Source of the DNA: Luzula sylvatica
Lineage: Eukaryota > Streptophyta > Magnoliopsida > Poales > Juncaceae
Length of the DNA: 64,000 nt
Direction of reading: 5' to 3'
Assembly: GCA_946800325.1 (NCBI GenBank)
Contig: OX326960.1
Location: 56,814,855 to 56,878,854 of the forward strand
Position 1 is the stretch's first letter, and each line of letters opens with the position of its first letter. The notes below the pieces were generated by a model. It worked only from the letters and a program-made list of their open reading frames with translations, was not told the origin of the DNA and made no database searches. The position numbers and the translations under genes were made by a program. Positions 44,160 to 54,929 of the stretch are shown in pieces.

Positions 44160-44758
44160 CCACGTCGGCGAACACTGTTCACACAACACTGTTCGATACT
44201 GTTCATGGCGAACACTGTTCGTACAACACTTTTACTACTGCTCATCGGATACTGTTCATACAATTTTTTTTTTAATTTTATTTTATTTGACATATATCTT
44301 GTGTTCTAAATAAAATATTTGAATTTTTCATCGTATTAATAAATATAATTGACATATGTCTTGTGTTCTAAATAAAATATTTGAATTTAATAAAATACTT
44401 TTCACACAAATATTTTTTGTTAGCCTCAGCTGGTATTATTTTTTTTTTTTTGCTTATTATAACAATTTTGATTGGTACCAAGCTGAGTTTTTTTGTGCTT
44501 ATTATAATATTTTTGATTGGTACCAAGCTGCGTCTTTTATGTTTTTTTGTTTGTCTTTTTCAGAATTTTATTTTATTTTGAATTTAATAAAATACTATTC
44601 ACACAAATATTTCTATTTTCTTATCAAATAATATATCAAATAATATATCCCGCAGTGAAATAATATATCAAATAATATATAAAATTATTATTTTTGCTAA
44701 TTATATTATTTCTTATCAAATAATATATCCCGCAGCGAAGCGCGGGCTATATTCCTAG
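44160..44758 (+). mobile_element. non-autonomous Helitron-like element, repeat-rich, with 3' terminus
   Basis: The 3' end has a hairpin-like CCCGC(8 nt)GCGGG (44729-44746), eight bases, then CTAG (44755-44758) and T. The preceding 600 bp are built of paired repeats: CGAACACTGTTC (three times), TCTTGTGTTCTAAATAAAAT (two), TTTTGATTGGTACCAAGCTG (two), AATAAAATACTNTTCACACA (two) and AATAATATATCCCGCAG (two). The left boundary at 44160 is an estimate. The element begins about 70 bp upstream of the lipase TATA box. Confidence 0.6.
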
Positions 44759-44764
44759 TATATT

Positions 44765-45422
44765 TAAAAACAAAAACCATAGTCCTATACGAATGATTCA
44801 AATGGCGACGAATATCGGGAGAGCAATTGATCCTCTTTATTTTCGGCATGAACCGATTAATTGCTCACCTCCTTCCAATTGCGCCTTGAAATGTTTTTTC
44901 GATGGGTCGTGGTCGACCGATGGAGCGGGGTTAGGTTTCATTATTTCCCAAAATGGAGAGATGATTTATTTTGAAGGGAAGGAAACTATCGCTAGCTCTC
45001 CGCTTCATGCGAAAATTCTAGCTTGTCATGCGGCTTTGCGAAAGCTTCATGAAATGAATATTGTTGTTTGTGATGTATATTCGGATAGCTCAACACTTGT
45101 TCAAGCTATTCGTAATCGGTCTATTGAGATTGAATGGAGAGCGTATTACCAAATTCAAGAATGTCGCGGCTTAGCCGAAGAGCATGAGGGTTGGGCGTTT
45201 CGACACGTGATGAGGGAGGAGAACACACAAGCCGATCGGATTGCGAGGAGGGCCCGTCTTGATCACCGAACTTATTTTGGTCAAACCATTTCGGACTTAG
45301 ATCATTTTCTAGCTTCTTAGTTTAAGAGCGTTTTTCTATTTTGACATGTTCAATTATGCTTATGTAATTAAATATGATATGTGTCGTGTATATAGCCTAC
45401 GGGCATTTTTGCAAAAAAAAAA
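44765..45422 (+). mobile_element. LINE 3' fragment with RNase H domain
   Basis: 44793-45320 encodes 175 aa of a plant RNase H-like (RVT_3) domain: CFFDGSWSTDGAGLGFIISQ, CDVYSDSSTLVQAI and HVMREENTQADRIARRARL. The Asp residues of these motifs are kept. Where the family normally has an acidic AE, it reads HAKILACHAAL, so the catalytic Glu appears to be Lys. A 10-base A run at 45413-45422 ends the element. 5' truncated; TSD not found. Confidence 0.75.
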
Positions 45423-47289
45423 CATATATTATCTTCATGAGAGGACAGGATCATGCATGTAAATATGTCATTGGCAAACATAATGTGTTATTTTGGGAGT
45501 ATTTAGAATGTAGAATACAATTTAAAAGAATACGTATTTAGTATTTAGATAATTAAATTGTAAGTTGTCTTATTATTTTTTTAAACTATTAACATTAATC
45601 TCTTACATAATACTAAGGTCGTTTTCTTGTTTAAATATTTTTGATACTAAAAATTCCAAACTCAATATAAATGAAAAGAAAATTTTACCTATTAAAATAT
45701 CAATATATTTTTAAACTGATAAACATATATTGAATATTATTGTGAATATTATTGTTAATTTTTAAATTGTATATTTAAAAATATCATATGATGTTAAAGA
45801 ATTTATAATTATGTTTTTTCTTAGTTAATTTTTGATATTTGTTTAATTATTTTTACCGTTAAATGTAACATTGCTCATAATTTTATTGTTTTTGGATCAA
45901 TAAAATAATTATGAGTAGTATATACTTAATTGTGTTCATCGAGTACTAGGTCGTACCATTCACTATTCTTATATTTAATACTGTGTATATTTTTTTATTG
46001 TTTGTTATCAATAACACAAATCTTAATATTATATAATTAATTGTTTGTGATGAGTACATAGTTCGTGTGATTCATTGTTTATATATTTAATATGGCGTGA
46101 ATTATTATGAACAATAATGATATATATTTGGTTGTTATGTTTTTTCGCAAAATTGTGTTACGTCTCATATATTATTATACAGTTGTATTATTGTAACTAT
46201 TAATATTTGATAAATAAAATTTAGTCAGCTTATACTGTAACATGAAATAATCCTAAAATATATATACATAATTATAATGAATTTGTTTTATTAATGCGAT
46301 GAAATTAATATAATTTGAAATAATTTATTTTTATATGATATTGTTATCATATTATAATTATAATTATAATTATAATTATAAAAAAAACTCAGTGTTTCGT
46401 CTCATTGAGGATGTTGATGTTGGTTGAAATCTGTTGGAAATATAATTTCTCATTATTAAATAAACAAATCAATAAAACTCTGGTCAAGAAATACTGACTT
46501 GGGGGTCAACAAGACTTCATTTAGGCCCTTGTGATATGTTCAAGTCCACCCACCAACTTCCAAACTCCAAATTCCTCAATTTTGAAAGAAAAAATATATG
46601 AAACTTCCACAATTCAATAAAAACATCGTTGATAACGATCAAAAATACTTAATTATATTGATTAATTTTTTTAATTGAATTAATTAAATTAAATATTAAT
46701 TTGAGAATTAATCAATTCAATCAATCTCATTAAAGCAGTCTTAATTAACGCATCAAAACGATACATCAAGAATATACGAAAAGACCATATCAAACCCAAT
46801 TTTGAAACATCCTTTCATTTCGCTCCTTCCTCCCATCTTCCTTCCTTCCTAATTTTGGATCATATCTCCATTCAGTCTTTTCCACGTTTAGTCCTTGCTA
46901 TGGAAATGCCAACGAAGGCACCCACCATAAAAATACCATAAAAATAGTCAGTTCTTCCATGGCAAACACCACACAAAAAAGAGAAACAAAAGTTAAAATA
47001 ATGATGCAGTTTCACGAAGGCCACGCGTAATGTGCATCGACGTTGATCTGGTCATATGATATTATGATGTATCAGTTTACCTATTGAGTAACGAGTTACA
47101 TTACAACGAGTTTCTTTTTTCTCTCCTCACTTTGAAATGATCAAAAGGAAAGAAGAGGAGAAGGGGAACTCTATAAAGTTCTGCATCTGCCATGTCATGT
47201 GCCCACTTTAATTAATAACTTTGATGAACATGATTAAGGTTTTTTTTACAATGTTACTTGACAGTGACTTGACAAAATAAATTCTAAAA
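45423..47289. other. AT-rich intergenic region
   Basis: No gene seen. (TTATAA)-like repeats lie at about 46355-46380. 46430-47150 is less AT-rich and may be old promoter sequence or a remnant of an element. Confidence 0.45.
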
Positions 47290-47655
47290 GAGTTATTCTA
47301 CTGTGCTCCCATATATCACCTCATTAATCGTGATGTTGTTATCGTGACATCACGATTAAATTAAAACTCTCATTTACATCCAAAATGTTCCCCAATTAAT
47401 TTTGTAATTTTAATTTGATTATTTTAATTAAAAATTGATTCATTTGATCATCGATTAGTTTAATTAGAAATTAATTAAATAAACTTTTAATTGTATTTTA
47501 TCTATGTGTTAATTGAATGCTAAAATATCCCCCAATTAATTTCCCCCAATTAATTTGTATTATATCACCTCATTGTATTTTATAATGTCATGCGTATTGT
47601 TTATTCCATCATGATTTTGGAGGTGAAATGGTGAGAAAGAGTATAATTTTCCAAT
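47290..47655. mobile_element. MITE, TTWTACT terminal family
   Basis: The left end TTATTCTACTGTGCTCCCAT continues to ATATCACCTC. The reverse complement of the right end starts GGAAAATTATACTCTTTCTC and continues CACCATTTCACCTCC. An AT-rich core with TTAATTAAT motifs lies between. The ends are related to those at 1555 and 28123. Confidence 0.5.
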
Positions 47656-48187
47656 TCTAAAATATATGTTTTTTTTTTCAACTCTCTTGACTTAGATTCT
47701 AACCCACAAATAGTCTTCATTTATTCAAGATGCTGCGCGGAAAAGAGACGAGTAGAAAAGGTGTGATTAAAAATCGTTAATTGTTAGTGATTTTAAAAAT
47801 AAATTTATGATTAGTGAAAGATATATTTGAAAATGACAATTAAACGCAATATCGCAATCAATTAAATAGCGATATTATCGAATAAACCGAATTGTTTAAA
47901 CATCCGTATGCATATATATACATCTCTTTTTTTTTAGAGAAATATATACATACGTAAATACCACTTGAAATTATAAAGTCTTTACTAATAAATATTATAA
48001 TTATAATAATATTAAATACACAGGCTTACATAATAAATATCAAACAATACACAATTGATATTAGACGATCTAAAATTACATTATTTTGGTCAAATAATAT
48101 ATAAGAAATGGTAAATTTATTGTTTTAAACGTCATGTATAAAATTACAGTCCAAGATACATTATTCTTTCGTCACGAAAAAGATTCT

Positions 48188-50564
48188 TCAGAAGCCCAGC
48201 TGGGCAGGCGTACCGGTATGTTGCGCGATAAAAGGGTGTTGAAGGAGCTGCGAAGCCTTGAGCCTTTTTGTAGGGTCACTTTGCAAACAGCATCCGATAA
48301 AGTCTCTAAACTCGCTCGATGCGCCATCTGGCGCCTCGGGTGGATCATCGTAGCAAATTGCACATATAAGAGACGCAAAATCACTGTTCTCGCCCAAAAT
48401 ATCCTCAAAGGGGCACCTTCCTGAAAAGAACTCAAGGATGCAGATCCCGAAACTCCATATATCGGAAGCGTACCCGTCGTACTTGCCATTGTTTAAATCG
48501 GTATTGATTCTTTCAGGGCCTATGTACGCTATGGTCCTAACGAATGTACTGTTCCACAAGCCTCGGTTCAAGACTCGATCCACTCCAAAATCAGCGATCT
48601 TTACTTGGCCTTCTGAGTTTATTAAAAGGTTCGATGGTTTTATCTCGCGGTGCGCGATGTGGTGCCCGTGTAGGTACGCTAATCCTCCTAAAATCTGAAT
48701 GATTAAGACAAAAGAAGAATTGAATGAGTTCAATTATTATTATTTTTTTGAGAAAAGTGGATGAGTTAAATCTTTCGATGTATATTTATAGAATCTGAAA
48801 GCATTGTCTTTTCGGCCCCATGAATGAGTGAGAGGCTGAGAGCGAATGATTAATTTGGATTGTCATTCGTAATAGTTAACTAAGAGAATACTAGTGTTAA
48901 TTAACGATCTCATTTATCTATGATTATGATTATGTATGAGTTTTACAATAACAAAAAATTTCGTTTAACATAATATCATATCATTCTTGTTCATCATATT
49001 TCATACAATATCAAATATACAAATTATGAATCATATAATATATGTAGTAACACATTATAATTATATATTACTAACAATTTTTTATTAATTTAAAATGCAA
49101 TGAAAATTAAACTTAATGATGAAAATAATTTAATAAATAATATTAAAGATTAACTTAGCATAAACATAAATATAAAATTATTTTATATCATACTTTTTTT
49201 TAAATTATATTTTTAAAAATAGTAATATTATTTGATGGGTGTTTATAATTTAAGAAGTTATTTAGATGGATAAACTATTTTTTTAAAATTATATATATTT
49301 AAAAATATATATTTAATTTGTTTGATAAAAAACACAAATATAATCAACTTAGTATTAAATGGGTTTTTACATTTATATATATATTTTTAAAATAAATAAT
49401 AATACTTACAATTCTACTGTGTAAATAAAATATTTTAAATTGTATTATGTAAACATGTATTTTTTACACTGTATATTTTTACATAATATTTTACAAATTT
49501 AAATTATGAAAAACGATATGTATGAAATATACTAATATGGTAAAATAAAGAGAAAGTTAAAATGAATATATTTGGTAGATTTTTGAAATTATTTTCTAAA
49601 AATAATATTAATATATGTTGTATGTTTTATAATATTACATATTAAGTTATTAGTATTTCATATATAAAAAAAATTCATCTTCTATTATATTCACATTTTA
49701 TTATGTGATATTATGTCAAATAATAAACAATTAAAGAAATTTAGACTAATATGAACCTATTCAATAATAATATTTCACGTCATCATTGTAGAATAACGTG
49801 AATTTCTAAGAATACTTAAAATATAATGCAAAATAATGGACATTAAATGGTTACAAAGAAAATTACGATTCTAAAAAATAAATATTTAATTAGTGGTTTA
49901 AATTTTGGCACGTATCATAATCCAATGATTGTAATGAATGTGATGATTTGACTTAACGAAATAACACAAATTTAGTCCAAAAATAGAAACGTAGATAAAT
50001 TAGAGATTTTACCTGGCGAGCTATGTCAGAAAGGAAGGCTTCAGTAGAGATGCGGTGTCCCTCAAGCGATCCACGATCCATGTATTCCAGAAGGATATGG
50101 ACCTCTTCGGCATGGTCGTACATCCCATAACACTTCAATACATAGGGGTTATCCGAAGTGTGTAAAATCTCGATCGCACGCCAGATACGGCGAACGGTAG
50201 TTTCCTCACGGTCTCCCAATAAATAGACAACCTTAAGAGCATATATCCGGTTAGTGGGTCGATGACGTACCATCCAAACTGTACCTACAGTACCCCTCCC
50301 GATCTGCCTGATCCGCTCCAATTCGGAAATAGGCGGTCCAGACACAGGCCGGGTAGAGGGCATCGTATCATCAGTAGTCGATGGAGCAGTGGAGCGTGAA
50401 GGAGGTAGCCGGAGTAGCGGAAGTGGCATGACAAGAGAGGAAATATCGCGTTCAAGCGAAGGAAGAGAAGTCAAAGGGCTTGCTAAATAGGTTGTTTTTG
50501 AAATAATATTATTTACAATTACACATCCAAACAAGGTCTTATTGTTTAATTTAAGTGCCAGCAA
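48188..50564 (-). CDS. MAP kinase kinase homologue of the MKK4/MKK5 class, predicted catalytically dead
   Basis: Exons 50564-50013 and 48694-48188 encode up to 352 aa, still an open frame. It parallels the intact gene at 57628-58806 from [13 protein letters not shown] onward. Changes at key sites: the helix-C Glu is Ala (IWRAIEIL, residue 130); HRD is HREIKPSN (Glu201 for the catalytic Asp); the first activation-loop Ser is Gly and the loop is one residue shorter; SPE is GPE. P-loop, Lys111 and DFG remain. The first 34 residues do not match the intact copy, and the [13 protein letters not shown]-docking site is absent. The intron is 1318 bp against 150 bp in the partner because of an AT-rich insertion (about 48880-49995). 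It could be a pseudokinase with a scaffolding or dominant-negative role, or a decaying gene. The start codon is uncertain. Confidence 0.75.
48880..49995. mobile_element. unidentified AT-rich insertion in the MKK-like intron
   Basis: Alignment to the 150-bp intron of the intact MKK shows homology up to TGTCATTCGTAATAG (about 48876) and again from TAGAGATTTTACC (about 50001). The 1.1 kb between is over 80 percent A+T by eye and has no ORF. Inverted ends and a TSD were not recognised. Confidence 0.6.
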
Positions 50565-50734
50565 GAATTTGTTTAGTTCTTTGTGATTTGTTCAAGCAAG
50601 TGCAACCCCTAACTAACTAATATAATTTTGGCCATTCATCTTTTACTAATAGCCTCCGTTTTACTATGTAATGAAGACCATTTAACTCTTCTAACAATTG
50701 ATCCTCTTATCTTCCTGCCATGTATCCACTTCAA

Positions 50735-51180
50735 TTAAGGATAATTATACCATACCCTCTCATTTCCCCACCACATCCTCTGTATCACCAATTAACCATT
50801 AATTGATGATTAATTAACATGATCATTAACAAAAATACATTTGATTAACAGTTAATTAATATTAATTAATAATTAATAATGTATATGTATTTTAATTATA
50901 TATTAATTAATTGTCATACCATACCCTCTCATTTCCCCACCACATCCTCTAGATCACCAATTAACCATTAATTGGTGATTAATTAACATGGTCATTAACA
51001 AAAATACATCCGATTAACAGTTAATTAATACTAATTAAGAATTAATAATGTATATGTATTTTAATTATATATTAATTAATTGTTAATCGGATGTACTTTT
51101 GTTAATTATTGTAATAATTAATCATTAATTAATCATACAGAGGTGTTGGGGGAAATGAGGGGGTATAGTATATGGCCTCC
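50735..51180. mobile_element. MITE with an internal duplicated end
   Basis: The left end ACCATACCCTCTCATTTCCC (continuing CACCACATCCTCTGTATCACC) matches the reverse complement of the right end (ACTATACCCCCTCATTTCCC, then CCAACACCTCTGTATGATT). The first about 180 bp are repeated directly from about 50917, so one copy may be inserted in, or duplicated within, another. The core is rich in TTAATTAAT. Confidence 0.65.
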
Positions 51181-51525
51181 TTCAATTAATAACTCCGGGG
51201 AACTTAATTAAGGTTTTTCTTTACGATGTGACGAGAAATTTCGGTTCTATTAAGGAAGAAATTTATATTTTATGATAATCTTACCTATGCTCTCACATTG
51301 TGTCGCATTACCATAATCTAAATCATTCATCAATCATTATAATAATCAAAAACTAAGATTGATTTTAACACTTGAATCCTTCAAATAGACATGTTCCTTT
51401 ATATTTTAGTACATACCAACAAATAATTATATAATGATATACATAAATTTATATTACTATTACTAATATTACTAATTTACTAATTTACTAATTTACTATT
51501 TACTAATTTACTAATAGTACTAATC

Positions 51526-53015
51526 TTGAACATATCACCATATAGTGACATGTGGCATCTTTTTTTTTTAATTTTCAATTGAAAAAATTATATTCTTCCC
51601 CAAATTTTTACCCTAACATGTTCTATGTTCTAAATTAATTTATTTAATTAACATGATAACTAACACATGTTAGCTATTAATTTAATACGTAACTGATATT
51701 AGTTCGAATTCATAAATTTAAATCAATATTAAAAAATATTTAATGATATGTTCTAATTATCACGTTAATTAAATGCAAATCTTGAACATATCACCATATG
51801 GTGACACATGGCACTTTTTTTTTTAATTTTCAATTGAAAAATTTATATTCTTCCCCAAATTTTACTTAACATGTTCTATGTTCTAAATTAATTTATTTAA
51901 TTAACATGATAACTAACACATGTTAACTATTAGTTTAATACGTAACTGACATTAGTTCGAATTCATAAATTTAAATCAATATTAATAAATATTTAATGAT
52001 ATGTTCTAATTATCACGTTAATTAAATGTAATAGTACAAATATGGAGAATACGACGGGTACATTTTGGAGTAAAGTAAAAACTTTTTTTTTAATAATCAA
52101 TACACGTGCTTTTTTTTAATTTTGAATTGAAAATTTTATATTCTTCCCCAAATTTTATCCTAACATTTTCTATGTTCTAAGTTAATTTATTTAATTAACA
52201 TGATAACTAACACAAGTTAGCTATTAATTTAATACGTAACTGACATTAGCTCGAATTCATAAATTTAAATCAATATTAATGAATATTTCATGATACGTTC
52301 TAATTATCACGTTAATTAAATACAATAGTACAAATATTGAGAATACGACGGGTACATTTTGGAGTAAAGTAAAAACTTTTTTTTTAATAATCCGTACACG
52401 TGAAAAAAAAAATTATGAATCTCCAAAATGTACCTGCCGTATTCTCCATATTTTTTCTATTACATTTAGTTATCGTGATAATTAGAACATATCATTAAAG
52501 ATTCATTAATATTGATTCAAATTTATAAATTCGAACTAATGTTAATTACGTATTAAATTAATAGCTAACGTGTGTTAGTTTGTTCTAAGTTAATTTATTT
52601 AATTAACATGGTAACTGACACATGTTAGTTATTAATTTAATACGTAATTAAGGTTAGTTCGAATTCATAAATTTAAATCAATATTAATGAATTTTTAATG
52701 ATATGTCCTAATTATCACGTTAATTAAATGTAATAGTACAAATATGGAGAATACGGCGGGTACATTTTGGAGTAAAGTAATTTTTTGTACTTTTCATAAA
52801 AAAAATATAAAATTTTATAAAGTTCCAAAATGTACCAGCCGTATTCTTCATATTTATGTTATTGCATTTTATTAACGTGATAATTAGAACATATCATTAA
52901 ATATTCATTAATATTGATTCAAATTTATAAATTCGAACTAATGTCAATTACGTATTAAATTAATAACTAACATGTGTTAGTTATCGTGTTAATTAAATAT
53001 ATTAACTTAGAACAT
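51526..53015. repeat. satellite-like array with direct and inverted units
   Basis: Units of about 250-290 bp contain AACATGTTCTATGTTCTAA, TTAACATGATAACTAACACA, TTAATACGTAACTGA and TCTAATTATCACGTTAATTA. Later units also have GAATACGACGGGTACATTTT. Three direct copies start near 51526, 51779 and 52090. An inverted copy lies at about 52400-52590, a partial direct copy at 52590-52760 and another inverted copy at 52810-53015. The array ends at the Helitron-like terminus at 53053. Confidence 0.85.
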
Positions 53016-53024
53016 AGAGCAAAA

Positions 53025-53053
53025 CCCGCGCAATCGCGCGGGCACAACGCTAG
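53025..53053 (+). mobile_element. Helitron-like 3' terminus
   Basis: A perfect 7-bp stem CCCGCGC/GCGCGGG with a 4-nt loop (53025-53042), seven bases, then CTAG (53050-53053) and T. The element to its left probably includes the inverted/direct repeat array. Confidence 0.8.
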
Positions 53054-53329
53054 TTTTTATATAATCTTACACATTTTTCTCTCATCTCTTGTTTTCACAT
53101 CATATCAAAAATCTAGACCATCCATTCTGATGATCCAATAATTATAATCAATTAAGCACTAAATTTCTTTGAATAGACATGATTTTTTACACCCAAACAC
53201 CAACAAAGAACAATAATTCACTCATTTCAATGAACCATGTCAACACAAATAAATCATTTCAATATTCTTTTATGAACTTTTTGTATTTGAAATAACTTTA
53301 TTTTTAGTTGTTTTAATTACAAAACCCTA

Positions 53330-53349
53330 TTTTGGGTTTTTAGAAGGCA

Positions 53350-53397
<48 letters not shown>

Positions 53398-54100
53398 TGG
53401 GATATTTCTCAAATCTTCTAGGTTTTTCAAGGATTAAAATGATATTTCTGGATTTTTGGTTGGGTAAATATAATATTTTTGTTTCACGAATGATAAATAT
53501 GATATTTTGGATTTTTAGGAGGGTAAATATATATATCATTTTGTATTGTTGTTATTATTATTTTGGATTTTTTTAATATCTTATCAGTTTTTCCGAGGTA
53601 AATATGGTGTACTAAATTTTTGGAAGGGTTAGTATAATGTTTTTATTTTCTGAATGATAAATATGACAATTTTGGTTTTTAGGACGGTAAATATGTAAAT
53701 CTCTCTTCTTATTTTTTCTATTATTGTGTATTATTATTTTTTATTTTTTATTTTTTTTCACGGATAAAACTGATATTCTTGATTTTTTTTAAAGGATGAA
53801 TATGGTACTTTGGGTTTTGAGAAGCGTAAAGATGTAAACCCACATTTTTATTTTTATTATATTTTCTAATTTTTTCAATAATAAAAATGAAATTTTGGAT
53901 TTTTCGAAGAACAAATATGGTATTTTAATTTTTCGAACGATAAATATGATACTTCTGTTTTTTAGGAGGGTAAATATGTAAATCCCGCATCCTAATTTTA
54001 TTATTTATTACTATAATAATAATAATTATTATTATTATTATTATTATTATTACGTGAAGCTTAGTTATTCTTATAAAAAATTCAAAATATGTAGGATTCA
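53330..54100. repeat. region of imperfect GGTAAATATG-type repeats and TAA microsatellites
   Basis: Repeated phrases GATAAATATGATATTTTGGA and TTTTTAGGAGGGTAAATAT recur near 53490, 53660, 53880 and 53935. (TAA)n lies at 53349-53397 and (ATT)n at 54012-54052. Probably the interior of the element ending at 54604. Confidence 0.7.
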
Positions 54101-54573
54101 TTATCAACATCATTTAAATAGAGTGATGATATGAATAAGCGTCCTACTTATAAACGAATCCTTGATATGAAGAATTGTCCTATTTATAAACTAATCCTCG
54201 CCTCTCCCCCTCTCTTTGATTGATTATTGAAGTAATTTATGTATTTCTGGAGGTTTTGTGTGAATGTCAACTTGCTAAATTATTTATGAATATTTGCAAA
54301 ACGCAACAATTGCGTTCACATGTTCTAATTCATTTTTGTTGAGTCGAATAAGGTTATGTGACCAATTGTTTAACGATTGAGAAAAAATAATATTTTATTG
54401 AGAACTGATGATAATTATAACACTTGGTTACTCGATAAAACAAAACAATATAAAACTTTAACATGACAAAAATGTATCAAATGGGTTTTTACAATTATAT
54501 GATATTTATGATCCTTCACATATGCTTAATTAATGATACAAGTTTATTCGATAATAATACAAATTGACAAGAA

Positions 54574-54604
54574 CGCGCGAAATTTTTCGCGCGCGTCATG
54601 CTAG
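54574..54604 (+). mobile_element. Helitron-like 3' terminus
   Basis: A perfect 9-bp stem CGCGCGAAA/TTTCGCGCG with a 2-nt loop (54574-54593), seven bases, then CTAG (54601-54604) followed by T. The body lies to the left; the 5' end is unresolved. Confidence 0.8.
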
Positions 54605-54768
54605 TATATTTTAATATTACCAATACTCTTCGTTTATTCAAGATGATGCATGAAAAAGAGACGATTACAATCAAGTGTGATAAAAAATGCAACTGGTAGT
54701 ATTTATTGTTGGTGATTTTCGAAAATAAATCTGCTTCAATATTTCAGTGAAACATATAGTTGTATTGT

Positions 54769-54929
54769 ATAAGTTACATAATTTTTCAATGGGCTCATGG
54801 TCCAGTGATTGAGCGTAAGACACAAAAATCATCTGTTGTGAGAAGTTGTGAGTTCGAATCTCATTGACATCAATAGATGAAGGACCATTGGGCCTTCTCC
54901 ATTTACTCATTTATAAGTTACATAATTTT
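54769..54929 (+). mobile_element. 127-bp tRNA-derived SINE with 17-bp TSD
   Basis: The 17-bp direct repeat ATAAGTTACATAATTTT lies at 54769-54785 and 54913-54929. The 127-bp insert has an A-box-like TGGTCCAGTGATTGAG and a B-box GAGTTCGAATCTC at tRNA-like spacing, followed by a short unique tail. There is no long poly(A) and no ORF. Internal pol III promoter, small size and a long TSD are the hallmarks of SINEs. Confidence 0.85.

Noticed and set aside
54786..54912. Possible tRNA gene
   Set aside because: A and B boxes are present but there is no 7-bp acceptor stem or proper anticodon arm; the 17-bp TSD shows a SINE insertion.
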